DNA of 64,000 bases from CAWGET01 sp963821715 (GCA_963821715.1 CAWGET010000006.1:682001-746000), one strand, 5' to 3'; counted from the stretch's first letter, positions 1-8,290 are shown. Notes: a model not told the origin generated them from the sequence alone. Made by a program: numbers and translations.

Positions 1-13
1 TTCATTTTAGTAC

Positions 14-232
14 CTATTTATATCTATAAGTGATTCTACCTTTATTCAAATCATAAGGCGATAGTTCAACTGCAACTTTATCGCCAACTAATATTTTGAT
101 GAAATGCATACGCATTTTACCAGAAATATGAGCTAATATTTCGTGTTGATTATCTAACTTTACCCTGAAATTTGCATTCGGTAAAGTTTCTGTTACTATT
201 CCGTCAACTTTTATTGGTCCTTGTTTTGCCAT
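14..232 (-). CDS. infA: Translation initiation factor IF-1
   Basis: A 72-residue protein, the usual length of bacterial IF-1, made of a single S1-like OB fold. IF-1 sits in the A site of the 30S subunit and works with IF-2 and IF-3 during initiation. The gene starts at an ATG only 4 nt after the map stop codon, so it is co-transcribed as the last complete gene of the ribosomal cluster. Just downstream, at positions 5-3 (minus strand), an ATG preceded by AGG runs off the window edge. By conserved gene order this is probably rpmJ (L36), but only five bases are visible. Confidence 0.97.
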   Translation of the reverse strand: MAKQGPIKVDGIVTETLPNANFRVKLDNQHEILAHISGKMRMHFIKILVGDKVAVELSPYDLNKGRITYRYK

Positions 233-236
233 AAAC

Positions 237-995
237 CTACTTTGTTAATATTTCCGTTTTACCATTTATAATTGCAATGCTGTGTTCAAAATGCGCAGAA
301 GCTGAATTATCCGCTGTTTGAACAGTCCATCCATCCTCCGCAACCTTTACTCTGTAATTTCCTTGGTTCACCATCGGTTCTATTGCGAGAGTCATACCTT
401 CTTTAAGAACCGGTCCGGTTCCTTTTTTTCCGTAATTGGGAATCTGCGGTTCTTCGTGCAGATAACGACCAACTCCGTGACCGCAAAGATCTTTTACGAT
501 CGAATATCCGGCGCTTTCCACATGATTCTGAATAGCGGCGGAGATATCGTGAAGTCTCTTTCCAGGTTTAGCTTCTTCAATTCCCAAATAAAGTGACTCT
601 TCCGTAACTTTCATCAATCTTTTTTTCTCTTCGGAAATTTCGCCTACTGCAATCGTAATCGCCGCATCTCCAAAATAATTATTTTTAAGAACTCCTATAT
701 CCACCGAAATTATTTCACCTTCCATCAATATTCTGTTTCCCGGAATTCCGTGAACTACTTCGTCGTCAACCGATGAACAAATTGAGCCGGGAAAATTAAT
801 TGATCCGGCTTGAGAATATCCTTTAAAAGCAGGAATAGCGTTATTACTCCTAATATAATCTTCGGCTATCTTATCCAGTTCCCCGGTTGTTATTCCCGGT
901 TTAACATTACTTTTAAGGAGCTTCAATGTTTCCGCAACTATCTGACAACTTTCTCTGATCAGATCAATTTCTTTTTTAGATTTAATAAGAATCAA
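237..995 (-). CDS. map: Methionine aminopeptidase, type I
   Basis: A 252-residue M24 metallopeptidase that removes the initiator methionine from new proteins. All five metal ligands are in place: D99, D110, H173, E206 and E237, each offset by two from the E. coli residues. The N-terminus (IKSKKEIDLIRES) matches the family, so the reading frame starts at a TTG at 995-993, with no ATG available and no strong Shine-Dalgarno. It lies 12 nt after secY and 4 nt before infA. The usual adk gene between secY and map is missing here. Confidence 0.97.
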   Translation of the reverse strand: MILIKSKKEIDLIRESCQIVAETLKLLKSNVKPGITTGELDKIAEDYIRSNNAIPAFKGYSQAGSINFPGSICSSVDDEVVHGIPGNRILMEGEIISVDIGVLKNNYFGDAAITIAVGEISEEKKRLMKVTEESLYLGIEEAKPGKRLHDISAAIQNHVESAGYSIVKDLCGHGVGRYLHEEPQIPNYGKKGTGPVLKEGMTLAIEPMVNQGNYRVKVAEDGWTVQTADNSASAHFEHSIAIINGKTEILTK

Positions 996-1007
996 AACAA
1001 TATACCG

Positions 1008-2348
1008 TTATGCACGTCTACTGCGCATTTTACCCGATTTCATAAATCCATCGTAATGTCTCATCAAAAGATGAGATTCTATTTGCTGCAAAGTATCGAG
1101 AGCAACTCCCACAATAATCAACAAACTTGTCCCGCCGAAGAATGATGCGAACGAAATTGAAACGCCCATCCTTGTAACGAATGCAGGAAGTATTGCTACG
1201 ATCGCCAGGAATATAGATCCCGGTAAAGTAATCTTAGTTAAAATATTATCAATAAACTCAGCAGTTTGTTTTCCCGGTCTTATTCCCGGAATAAAACCGC
1301 CCTGCTTTTTCATATTATCGGCAACATCTTTCGGGTTGAATGCAATAGCCGTATAAAAATATGTAAAGAAGATAATCATCAGTGCGTAAATAAATGAATA
1401 CGTAAAAGACGTAAACTGAAAATATCCGGCTAAAGACTGCATTGCTTCACTGTTCGGGAAAAAAGCCAAAACAGTATTTGGTATAAACATAATAGCCTGC
1501 GCAAAGATAATTGGCATAACGCCCGCTGTATTTACGCGAAGCGGAATATATTGTGTAACGCCGCCGTAAACTTTTCTACCGACAACTCGTTTAGCATACT
1601 GCACGGGTATTCTTCTTGTTCCCTGAGTAACTAAAACTACTCCCGCAATTATGAAAACCATAAAGATCAAAATAACGACTTCTACCACAATGTTTCTAGT
1701 ACCTGCGGCTACAAGTCTGTATTCATCTAAAAGAGCGAATGGGAATCTGTTTATAATTCCTATAAAAATTATGAGCGAAATTCCGTTGCCGATTCCTTTT
1801 TCCGTAATCTGCTCACCCATCCACATCATGAAAACCGTACCAGCAACAAGAAATAAAACAGCGCTAAAGGTAAACCCTATTCCACTAACCTCCGGCGGAA
1901 CAATCGGAAGCCCGCTGGGAGAAGACATACTTGTTAAAGTAACGGTAACGCCCCAAGCCTGGAAAGCCGAAATGAGAACTGTTCCATAGCGTGTGAGCTG
2001 AGTAATTTTTTTTCGTCCCTCTTCCCCTTCTTGCTGAAGTTTTTGAAAATAAGGAACAACCGCTCCCATCAACTGAATGATAATTGAAGCGGAAATGTAG
2101 GGCATAATACCCAAAGCAAAAATTGCCGCGTTACTAAACGCGCCGCCGACGAACAGATCGTACAACCCGAATAAATTATTCGCGGTCGAACCTTCCATCG
2201 CCTGTGAAACAACGGCAGCATCTACACCCGGTAGAGTGATATGCGCGCCAACCCTTACAATAACGAGTAAGGAAAGAGTATAAATGATTCTTTGTCTTAA
2301 CTCGTGAATTTTGAATATGTTCCGGAAAGTATCTTGTAATTTACTCAT
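1008..2348 (-). CDS. secY: Preprotein translocase subunit SecY
   Basis: A 446-residue polytopic membrane protein with about ten transmembrane helices, the central channel of the SecYEG translocon. The N-terminal cytosolic helix (FRNIFKIHELRQRIIYTL), the plug-region GGAFSN segment and the C-terminal RGxRPGxxT-like segment (IPGIRPGKQTAEFI) are all recognisable. Its ATG overlaps the rplO stop codon by one base (TAATG), which indicates translational coupling. Its partner SecE is encoded near the other end of the same cluster at 26992-27174. Confidence 0.98.
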   Translation of the reverse strand: MSKLQDTFRNIFKIHELRQRIIYTLSLLVIVRVGAHITLPGVDAAVVSQAMEGSTANNLFGLYDLFVGGAFSNAAIFALGIMPYISASIIIQLMGAVVPYFQKLQQEGEEGRKKITQLTRYGTVLISAFQAWGVTVTLTSMSSPSGLPIVPPEVSGIGFTFSAVLFLVAGTVFMMWMGEQITEKGIGNGISLIIFIGIINRFPFALLDEYRLVAAGTRNIVVEVVILIFMVFIIAGVVLVTQGTRRIPVQYAKRVVGRKVYGGVTQYIPLRVNTAGVMPIIFAQAIMFIPNTVLAFFPNSEAMQSLAGYFQFTSFTYSFIYALMIIFFTYFYTAIAFNPKDVADNMKKQGGFIPGIRPGKQTAEFIDNILTKITLPGSIFLAIVAILPAFVTRMGVSISFASFFGGTSLLIIVGVALDTLQQIESHLLMRHYDGFMKSGKMRSRRA

Positions 2349-2812
2349 TAAAACTTAGTCTCTTTTATAGTTCCACCAGCAGATTCTATTTTTTCCTTAG
2401 CCGCAGCACTGAATGCATTGGCTTCAACTTCTAATTTTGCAGTAAGTTCTCCGCCGCCCAAAACTTTGAATGGGGCAGCAGCTTTGGAGATAATACCACT
2501 CTTGTAAAGAACGCTTGCGTTTATTATTCCATCTTCAACTTTTTTATCGTCAACAAGACCCTGAAGCCTTGCAATATTTACAGCCTGATATTCAACTCTG
2601 TTAATGTTTGTAAAACCGCGTTTCGGTACTCTGCGCTGTAACGGCATTTGCCCGCCTTCAAACCAGGCTCTTGTTTTACTGCCGGAACGAGATTTCTGAC
2701 CATTCATACCTCTTGTAGCCTGTCCGCCATGCCCGGAACCTTCGCCTCTGCCAACTCTTTTTCTTTTTTTGACAGCTCCGTCGGCGTATTTCAAATTGCT
2801 TAAAACATCCAT
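2348..2812 (-). CDS. rplO: 50S ribosomal protein L15
   Basis: L15 is a late-assembly protein of the large subunit. The conserved glycine-rich N-terminus (RVGRGEGSGHGGQATRG) is present. The open frame extends to 2848, into rpmD, but I place the start at the ATG at 2812-2810 (protein begins MDVLSNLKYADG, 154 aa). A GGAG lies 7 nt upstream of that ATG, the upstream residues are not family-like, and this choice leaves a clean 16-nt gap after the rpmD stop. The stop codon overlaps the secY start. Confidence 0.95.
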   Translation of the reverse strand: MDVLSNLKYADGAVKKRKRVGRGEGSGHGGQATRGMNGQKSRSGSKTRAWFEGGQMPLQRRVPKRGFTNINRVEYQAVNIARLQGLVDDKKVEDGIINASVLYKSGIISKAAAPFKVLGGGELTAKLEVEANAFSAAAKEKIESAGGTIKETKF

Positions 2813-2828
2813 TTCAAACTCCGGAAGA

Positions 2829-3017
2829 TTATTCTTCGATTTCTTCAAATTTTACTAAATGCGATACTTTGTTTATCATTCCTCTAATCTGAGGAGTATC
2901 GTTGTGAACTTTTGTATGATTAGGACGACCTAAACCGAGCGCTTCGATAGTTCTTTTTTGATCTTTAGGCCGATCTATTATACTTTTTGTTTGCGTTATT
3001 TTAATTTTTTTTGACAT
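2829..3017 (-). CDS. rpmD: 50S ribosomal protein L30
   Basis: A 62-residue basic protein of the usual L30 size, with the conserved core IKITQTKSIIDRPKDQKRT followed by LGLGRPNHT. It belongs to the large subunit and occupies its standard place between rpsE and rplO. The gene starts 8 nt after the rpsE stop codon. Confidence 0.96.
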   Translation of the reverse strand: MSKKIKITQTKSIIDRPKDQKRTIEALGLGRPNHTKVHNDTPQIRGMINKVSHLVKFEEIEE

Positions 3018-3025
3018 TTATCTAC

Positions 3026-3532
3026 CTACGTATTAAATACATCTGTAACAGAAATTTGACGTTTTTGCGCCATTATACCAGCGTCTATTAAATTCATTAA
3101 TCCCTGCAGAGTAGCTTTTACCTGGTTATGAGGATTACTTGAACCGAGGGATTTAGTTAAAATATCCTGAATTCCTGCAGATTCGAGAACCGCTCTAACT
3201 CCGCCGCCGGCAATAAGGCCCGTTCCCGGAGAAGCCGGTTTAAGCAATACTTTGCCCGCGCCGTATTTACCCAAAATTGTATGCGGAATAGTTCCTTTTA
3301 CGATAGGGATCTTATATACATTCTTCTTCGCGTCATCAACGCCTTTAGAGATAGCATCAGTAACTTCGTTTGCTTTTCCTAAACCAACGCCTACATTACC
3401 ATCACCGTCGCCAACTACCACAATAGCATTAAAACTGAATCTTCTACCGCCTTTAACAACCTTAGCAACGCGGTTAATATGGACGACTTTTTCCTTTAGA
3501 TTATCAAGTCCTGAAACTTTTTTATGCCTCAA
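3026..3532 (-). CDS. rpsE: 30S ribosomal protein S5
   Basis: A 168-residue small-subunit protein with an N-terminal dsRNA-binding-like domain (VHINRVAKVVKGGRRFSF) and a C-terminal S5 domain. S5 helps decoding accuracy and mRNA unwinding at the entry channel. The start is a TTG at 3532-3530, preceded by GGAG six nt upstream; no ATG is available in frame near the family N-terminus. A tRNA-Gln gene separates it from rplR, which is unusual for this very conserved order. Confidence 0.97.
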   Translation of the reverse strand: MRHKKVSGLDNLKEKVVHINRVAKVVKGGRRFSFNAIVVVGDGDGNVGVGLGKANEVTDAISKGVDDAKKNVYKIPIVKGTIPHTILGKYGAGKVLLKPASPGTGLIAGGGVRAVLESAGIQDILTKSLGSSNPHNQVKATLQGLMNLIDAGIMAQKRQISVTDVFNT

Positions 3533-3573
3533 TTTTTACTCCGTTATTTCAAAAAGTATTTCACATTCTGTTG

Positions 3574-3644
3574 CTGCCGGGAGAGGATTCGAACCTCTAC
3601 AGACGCCTCCAAAGGGCGTAGTCCTACCATTAGACGACCCGGCA
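3574..3644 (-). tRNA. tRNA-Gln (anticodon UUG)
   Basis: A 71-nt cloverleaf read on the minus strand. The acceptor arms TGCCGGG and CCCGGCA pair perfectly, the anticodon stem ACGCC/GGCGT encloses the loop CTTTGGA (anticodon TTG), and the T arm is AGAGG-TTCGAAT-CCTCT. The discriminator base is G, as is usual for glutamine tRNAs, and CCA is not encoded. It begins 8 nt after the rplR stop codon and ends 41 nt before the rpsE start, on the same strand, so it must be cut out of the ribosomal-protein transcript. Confidence 0.95.
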
Positions 3645-3652
3645 ACTTAAAA

Positions 3653-4015
3653 CTAAAATTTTAATCCGCCTTCTCGTGCGCCTTCGGCAACACCTTGAAT
3701 TCTACCATGGTATCTGTATCCGCTTCTATCAAAAACCACTTCTTTAATTCCTTTTTCCAAGGCTTTTTCCGCGATCAGTTTTCCTACAAATTTGCTCTTT
3801 GCAATTTTACCTTCGGCTTTTTTTACATCATCGGCAATTTCTTTTGATAATGATGAAGCCGCTAATAAGGTAGAATTACTTACGTCGTCAATAAGCTGAA
3901 CATAAATCTGGCTGTTACTTCTGTAAACAGACATTCTTGGTCTTTCAGCAACGCCGGAGATCTTTTTTCTGATCTTAAATTTTTTTCTTATTCTCTGTTC
4001 TCTATTTGATATCAT
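3653..4015 (-). CDS. rplR: 50S ribosomal protein L18
   Basis: A 120-residue 5S rRNA-binding protein, typical length. The family motif RPRMSVYRSNSQIYVQLIDD and the C-terminal FDRSGYRYHGRIQGVAEGAREGG-type segment are intact. It forms the 5S ribonucleoprotein with L5, encoded upstream in the same cluster. Its stop codon is only 8 nt from the 5-prime end of the embedded tRNA-Gln. Confidence 0.97.
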   Translation of the reverse strand: MISNREQRIRKKFKIRKKISGVAERPRMSVYRSNSQIYVQLIDDVSNSTLLAASSLSKEIADDVKKAEGKIAKSKFVGKLIAEKALEKGIKEVVFDRSGYRYHGRIQGVAEGAREGGLKF

Positions 4016-4036
4016 CTTAAATTAACTCCCAAAGGA

Positions 4037-4573
4037 TTATTTACCGGCAGTCTTTCCTGCTTTTCTTGTTATTACTTCGTCCGAATATTTAATGCCTTTA
4101 CCTTTGTAAGGCTCCGGTTTTCTGAATGATCTAATCTTAGCCGCAACTAAACCAACAAGTTCTTTATCAATTCCGCTTATCTTTACCTGTGTCTGAGTCG
4201 GAACTTCCAGAGTAATACCTTCCGGCGGAGCAAAATAAATTGGGTGCGAATAACCAAGATTGAACAGAACATTCTTCCCTTTTAGTTCGGCTCTGAAACC
4301 CACGCCTACTATATCTAAGGTCTTAGTGTATCCGTCAGAAACTCCCGATACCATATTCTGAATTAAGGCTCTTGTCAAACCGTGCAAAGATCTATTATCT
4401 TTTAAATCATTCGGTCTTTCAACCAGAAGCTCTTCGCCTTCTACTTTAACTTTAATATTAGGATGAATATTTCGTTCCAGCTCACCCAATTTCCCTTTAA
4501 CTTTAACCGAGCTATCCGTTTGGGTAATAGTTACGTCTTTAATATTTATTGGTTTTCTACCTACACGTGACAC
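4037..4573 (-). CDS. rplF: 50S ribosomal protein L6
   Basis: A 178-residue large-subunit protein with the two-fold repeated L6 domain. The C-terminal signature (KPEPYKGKGIKYSDE) that binds near the sarcin-ricin loop is present. The start is a GTG at 4573-4571 preceded by GGAG seven nt upstream; the protein then begins MSRVGRKPI, as expected for L6. It is separated from rpsH and rplR by 21 nt on each side. Confidence 0.97.
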   Translation of the reverse strand: MSRVGRKPINIKDVTITQTDSSVKVKGKLGELERNIHPNIKVKVEGEELLVERPNDLKDNRSLHGLTRALIQNMVSGVSDGYTKTLDIVGVGFRAELKGKNVLFNLGYSHPIYFAPPEGITLEVPTQTQVKISGIDKELVGLVAAKIRSFRKPEPYKGKGIKYSDEVITRKAGKTAGK

Positions 4574-4594
4574 TTGAATACTCCATCTTTAAAA

Positions 4595-4990
4595 TTACCA
4601 AATATGGCAGACTACTTCGCCGCCGATACCTTCTTTGCGCGCTTGTTTTTCAGTCATTAATCCTTTCGAAGTAGAAATGATTGCCGTACCTAATCCGTTT
4701 AAAACTCTCGGTAGCTCATCTTTTGAAACATAGCTTTTCAACCCGGGAGAACTTATTCTTTTAAGCCCGGAAATTGCTGGTGAATCCTGTGTATATTTAA
4801 GATGAACTCTGAGAACATTCTGTTTATCATCTTCAACTATATTAAAATCCTTAATATAATTCGCTTCTTTCAATATTTCAGCCATTCTGTTCTTCATGTT
4901 GGAAGAAGGAATTTCCACATATTTTTTCTTTGCTTTTAACGCATTTCTAATTCTTGATAAGAAATCAGCAATCGGATCTGTAACTGCCAT
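4595..4990 (-). CDS. rpsH: 30S ribosomal protein S8
   Basis: A 131-residue 16S rRNA-binding protein of standard size. It begins with the family N-terminus (DPIADFLSRIRNA) and ends with the conserved GIGGEVVCHIW. In E. coli S8 is also the translational repressor of the spc operon. No S8-like target site was identified in this window. Confidence 0.97.
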   Translation of the reverse strand: MAVTDPIADFLSRIRNALKAKKKYVEIPSSNMKNRMAEILKEANYIKDFNIVEDDKQNVLRVHLKYTQDSPAISGLKRISSPGLKSYVSKDELPRVLNGLGTAIISTSKGLMTEKQARKEGIGGEVVCHIW

Positions 4991-5013
4991 TTATAATTCT
5001 CCTAAAATAAAAA

Positions 5014-5283
5014 TTACCAACTTGCTTTTTTGAGTCCGGGAATTTCGCCTTTCAGAGCCATTTCCCTTAAAACTAATCTACTAACGCCAAATTTTCTGTA
5101 ATAACCTCTTACCCGTCCGGTAAACTGGCATCTATTGTTAAGACGAACAGGAGAAGAATTTTTAGGTAACAGTTGAAGTCCTTCGTAATCACCTTTTTCT
5201 TTCAATTCTTTTCGTAAGTCGGCGTATTTCGCAACTAATTTTCTTCTTTTTTCTTCTCTGGCTAATAAACTTTTTCTTGCCAT
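5014..5283 (-). CDS. rpsN: 30S ribosomal protein S14, zinc-independent form
   Basis: An 89-residue S14 starting at the ATG at 5283-5281 (MARKSLLAREEKRRK). The longer open frame up to 5388 runs back into rplE and is not the gene. It has the long form of S14 with a single Cys (NRCQFTGR) and lacks the CxxC pairs of the short zinc-binding form, so it should not need zinc. It is in the standard position between rplE and rpsH. Confidence 0.96.
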   Translation of the reverse strand: MARKSLLAREEKRRKLVAKYADLRKELKEKGDYEGLQLLPKNSSPVRLNNRCQFTGRVRGYYRKFGVSRLVLREMALKGEIPGLKKASW

Positions 5284-5296
5284 GATAAATCCTAAA

Positions 5297-5932
5297 TTAT
5301 TGTTGTTGTAATTCTTTTTTTCTGAATGGAACTCCGAACGCAAGAAGAAGTTCGTATGCTTCCGCGTCCGATTTAGCTGTAGTAACAAAAGTTATATCCA
5401 TCCCGAAAACCCTATTCACTTTATCAACATCGATCTCAGGAAATATTGTCTGTTCCTGAACTCCCAAAGTATAATTTCCTCTGCCGTCAAAAGATTTATC
5501 AGGTATTCCTCTAAAGTCTCTTACGCGAGGTAAAGTTATACTTATAAATCTATCTAAAAACTCATACATTCTTTCGCGTCGAAGAGTAGTTTTAGCACCA
5601 ATTTTCATTCCTTCTCTAAGTTTAAAGTTAGAGATAGACTTTTTGGATATTCTAACACTTGGCTTCTGACCGGTAATAGTTTCAAGGTCTTTTACAGCTT
5701 CGTCCAGAATTTTAGGATCCTGAACTGCTTCTCCTACTCCCATATTAACAACAATTTTCTCTAAACGAGGAACTTCCATTACATTAGAATATGAAAATTG
5801 TTTCTTCAGTTTCGGAATAATATCATCTTTGTATTTATCAAAAAGCCTTGGAACTACTTTCTCTTCAACGGCTGTCTCTTTCTGAGGTTTTGCCGCTTTA
5901 GCTTTTTCTTGTTTTTGTTTCTTGTCAGCCAT
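5297..5932 (-). CDS. rplE: 50S ribosomal protein L5 with lysine-rich N-terminal extension
   Basis: L5 binds 5S rRNA and contacts the P-site tRNA. The L5 core starts near residue 28 (RLFDKYKDDIIPKLKKQFSY) and carries the conserved segments EKIVVNMGVGEA, TGQKPSVRISKKSI and DFRGIPDKSFDGRGNY. The product is 211 residues against about 180 usually. The extra length is an N-terminal tail of about 27 residues rich in Lys, Ala, Glu and Gln. The ATG start at 5932 is the only good start, so the tail looks real. Confidence 0.95.
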   Translation of the reverse strand: MADKKQKQEKAKAAKPQKETAVEEKVVPRLFDKYKDDIIPKLKKQFSYSNVMEVPRLEKIVVNMGVGEAVQDPKILDEAVKDLETITGQKPSVRISKKSISNFKLREGMKIGAKTTLRRERMYEFLDRFISITLPRVRDFRGIPDKSFDGRGNYTLGVQEQTIFPEIDVDKVNRVFGMDITFVTTAKSDAEAYELLLAFGVPFRKKELQQQ

Positions 5933-5959
5933 TTTTCAGTTCAATCCTTAATTAAATTT

Positions 5960-6283
5960 TTACAACATTTCGCCGCTTTTCTTGCTAACTCTAACGGAGC
6001 GTTTCTTCCCGGTTTTATCGTCCATAATAACTTTCGATCCGATTCTTGTCGGTTCGTTGGTTTTTGGATCTATTATCATAACATTCGAAACGTCAATCGG
6101 CGCTTCCTGTTCAATAATTCCGCCTTGCGGATTTTGCTGATTCGGTTTTGTATGTCTTTTTCTAAGGTTAACCCCTTCAATAATTATTCTGTTTTTCTGG
6201 GGAAAAACTTTTAAGACTTTCCCGGTTTTACCTGCAAAGTTACCGGAAATAACCATTACTTTATCTTCTTTACGAATTTTCAT
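5960..6283 (-). CDS. rplX: 50S ribosomal protein L24
   Basis: A 107-residue KOW-domain protein. L24 is an assembly initiator that binds the 5-prime end of 23S rRNA. The N-terminal KOW motif (KVMVISGNFAGKTGKVLKVFP) and the Asn-rich segment (NLRKRHTKPNQQNPQGG) are both present. Standard position between rplN and rplE. Confidence 0.96.
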   Translation of the reverse strand: MKIRKEDKVMVISGNFAGKTGKVLKVFPQKNRIIIEGVNLRKRHTKPNQQNPQGGIIEQEAPIDVSNVMIIDPKTNEPTRIGSKVIMDDKTGKKRSVRVSKKSGEML

Positions 6284-6301
6284 ATCGCGTATACCTAAAT
6301 T

Positions 6302-6670
6302 TTATAATACTTCTGGCGCTAAAGAAATAATTTTCATGAACTTTCTGTCCCTAAGTTCTCTTGCAACGGGACCGAAAATACGTGTTCCGCGCGGTTCATT
6401 CTGCGGATTTAATAATACTGCGGCGTTTTCATCAAAACGAATATAGGAGCCGTCTTTTCTACGGACTTCCTTCTTAGTTCTTACGATTACCGCTCTGGAG
6501 ACTTCGCCTTTTTTAATGCCGCCTCCGGGAATAGCAGATTTTACCGATACTACAACCAGATCTCCAACGCTTGCGTACCTTCTGTTACTTCCGCCCAAAA
6601 CTCTTATGCATCTAATCTTTTTAGCGCCGGAATTATCTGCTACAACTAAATTTGTCTCTTCTTGTACCAT
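6302..6670 (-). CDS. rplN: 50S ribosomal protein L14
   Basis: A 122-residue protein, exactly the usual length. The family signature around ADNSGAKKIRCIRVLGG and the GDLVVVSVKSAIPGG segment are intact. L14 forms intersubunit bridge B8 and binds the silencing factor RsfS. Its stop codon lies 18 nt before the rplX start. Confidence 0.97.
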   Translation of the reverse strand: MVQEETNLVVADNSGAKKIRCIRVLGGSNRRYASVGDLVVVSVKSAIPGGGIKKGEVSRAVIVRTKKEVRRKDGSYIRFDENAAVLLNPQNEPRGTRIFGPVARELRDRKFMKIISLAPEVL

Positions 6671-6691
6671 TTTTCAACTGCTCCTAATCGA

Positions 6692-6949
6692 TTACTTAGC
6701 TTTTTCTACAATTTCAACTAACCGCCAGGTTTTTCTTTTGCTCATTGGGCGTGTTTCCATAATTTTTACTTTATCGCCCATAGTGCATTCATTGTTAGCA
6801 TCGTGAGCCATCAGCTTTGTAGTTTTTTTGAAATACTTTTTATAAATAGGATGAGCAACTTTCCTCTGTATAGCAACTAAAATGCTTCTATCCATTTTGT
6901 TGCTTACCACCACGCCGACTCTGGTTTTTCTTAATCCTCTGTTTTCCAT
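6692..6949 (-). CDS. rpsQ: 30S ribosomal protein S17
   Basis: An 85-residue OB-fold protein that binds the 5-prime domain of 16S rRNA during early 30S assembly. The conserved N-terminus (LRKTRVGVVVSNKMDRSI) and the GDKVKIMETRPMSKRKTWRL segment identify it. It lies between rpmC and rplN with about 20-nt gaps. Confidence 0.96.
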   Translation of the reverse strand: MENRGLRKTRVGVVVSNKMDRSILVAIQRKVAHPIYKKYFKKTTKLMAHDANNECTMGDKVKIMETRPMSKRKTWRLVEIVEKAK

Positions 6950-6971
6950 AAATTTACATTACTCCTAAAAC

Positions 6972-7187
6972 TTATTTTTCTACTTTTTCTGTTTCTGCTT
7001 TAAGTTCTCTTTGTGTAAGGATTGTTTTCATCCTGGCTATATCTCTGCGAACTTCTTTTATTTTAGCAGTATTTGTTAAGTTTTTCAACTCATGCTGAAA
7101 TCTTAAATCGACTAAATTTTTCTCTTCTTCAACTATTCTCTTTTCAATTTCGTCGCTGCTCATTTCACGTATTTCTTGTGTTTTCAT
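6972..7187 (-). CDS. rpmC: 50S ribosomal protein L29
   Basis: A 71-residue two-helix protein located at the peptide exit tunnel, where it helps form the docking site for the signal recognition particle and trigger factor. The family pattern EIREMSSDEI followed by LVDLRFQHELKNLTNTAKIK and RRDIARMKTIL is clear. Confidence 0.95.
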   Translation of the reverse strand: MKTQEIREMSSDEIEKRIVEEEKNLVDLRFQHELKNLTNTAKIKEVRRDIARMKTILTQRELKAETEKVEK

Positions 7188-7203
7188 TTACAAACCTAAA
7201 TGT

Positions 7204-7620
7204 TTATTCGTAATCTGGCCTAATAACTGCTTTAGTTTTAATAGGTAATTTATTAGATGCAAGTTTAAGAGCTTCGAATGCTAATTCTTTTGAAACTCCA
7301 GTTACTTCGAACATAATTCTACCAGGTTTAATAACAGCAACCCAAAATTCGGGAGCGCCTTTACCTTTACCCATTCTTGTTTCAAGCGGTTTTTTCGAAA
7401 CCGGTTTGTCTGGAAATATTCTTATCCAAACTTTACCGTCTCTTTTCATCTTCCTTGTAATTGCAACCCTGCAGGCTTCAATTTGACGGCTTGTAATCCA
7501 AGCCGGCTCAAGGGCTTTAAGACCAAAATCTCCGAAAGCTACCGTGCTTCCTCTCTGCGCTTTCCCTTTTCGTCTGCCTCTTTGGGACTTTCTAAATTTT
7601 ACTCTTTTAGGCATTAACAT
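7204..7620 (-). CDS. rplP: 50S ribosomal protein L16
   Basis: A 138-residue protein next to the A-site finger of 23S rRNA. Family motifs are PKRVKFRKSQRGRRKG, the KPLETRMGKGKGAPEFWVAV segment and VRPDYE-like end. I keep the first ATG (MLMPKRV) because GGAG stands 9 nt upstream; the second ATG six nt later would be 15 nt away. Standard position between rpsC and rpmC. Confidence 0.97.
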   Translation of the reverse strand: MLMPKRVKFRKSQRGRRKGKAQRGSTVAFGDFGLKALEPAWITSRQIEACRVAITRKMKRDGKVWIRIFPDKPVSKKPLETRMGKGKGAPEFWVAVIKPGRIMFEVTGVSKELAFEALKLASNKLPIKTKAVIRPDYE

Positions 7621-7633
7621 AATGTATTACTCC

Positions 7634-8275
7634 CTACTCAGATATTCTTTTTCCTAAAATTTCGCCGCGGAATATCCAAACTTTCACTCCGATAGATCCG
7701 TAAATAGTTTGCGATGTAGCCGTTGCATAATCAATGTCAGCTCTTATTGTATGAAGCGGAACTCTACCTTCTTTATACTGTTCGGTTCTGGCCATTTCGG
7801 CGCCGCCTAAACGTCCTGAAAGCATAACCTTAACACCTTCGGCTCCCATTCGTATCGATGAAGTGATAGCCGATTTCATCGCTCTTCTGAAAGATATTCT
7901 TCCCTGAAGCTGTTTTGCGATATTATCTGCAACCAATTTTGCATCAAGTTCAGGTCTTTTAATTTCAGATATTTGAACCTTCACTTCTTTTTGAGTTAAC
8001 TTCTTCAATTCTTCTTCCAACTGAGCAATTTCTTTACCGCTTTTACCGATTACTACACCCGGACGCGATGTATGAAGCGTTAGAATTATATTCTTCGAAG
8101 TTCTGTCGATAATAATTCTTGAGATACCGGCTTTACTAAGCCTTGTTCTAATATACCGCCTGATATTTCTATCTTCATTCAATTTGCCGGCGTAACTCTT
8201 ACTTTCGTACCAGTTGGAATCCCAGCCTCGTATAACTCCGACTCTCAGTCCTATTGGATTAGTCTTCTGACCCAA
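7634..8275 (-). CDS. rpsC: 30S ribosomal protein S3
   Basis: A 213-residue protein at the mRNA entry channel. It has the N-terminal family start (GQKTNPIGLRVGVIRGWDS), a KH domain with the GxxG-type loop (VVIGKSGKEI) and a C-terminal S3 domain with RMGAEGVKVMLSGRLGGAEMA. The start is TTG at 8275-8273, with an AGGAGG close upstream; the protein then begins at the expected MGQK. Confidence 0.97.
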   Translation of the reverse strand: MGQKTNPIGLRVGVIRGWDSNWYESKSYAGKLNEDRNIRRYIRTRLSKAGISRIIIDRTSKNIILTLHTSRPGVVIGKSGKEIAQLEEELKKLTQKEVKVQISEIKRPELDAKLVADNIAKQLQGRISFRRAMKSAITSSIRMGAEGVKVMLSGRLGGAEMARTEQYKEGRVPLHTIRADIDYATATSQTIYGSIGVKVWIFRGEILGKRISE

Positions 8276-8290
8276 AAATCCTCCTAAATT

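Noticed and set aside
318..1145. Plus-strand open frames opposite map and secY
   Set aside because: They are mirror frames of well-identified genes, with no family similarity and low-complexity Phe/Ser-rich composition. The same holds for the many other frames antisense to rpoB, rpoC, fusA and the secreted proteins.
2348..2848. Longer 166-residue reading of rplO
   Set aside because: The first 12 residues overlap rpmD and are not L15-like, while the ATG at 2812 has a good Shine-Dalgarno.
3252..3650. 132-residue plus-strand frame over rpsE and the tRNA
   Set aside because: It is antisense to rpsE and crosses the tRNA-Gln gene; its sequence is Pro/Thr/Ser-rich with no family.
5014..5388. 124-residue reading of rpsN
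   Set aside because: The extra N-terminal 35 residues come from the rplE coding sequence in another frame; the S14 start MARKSLL is at 5283.
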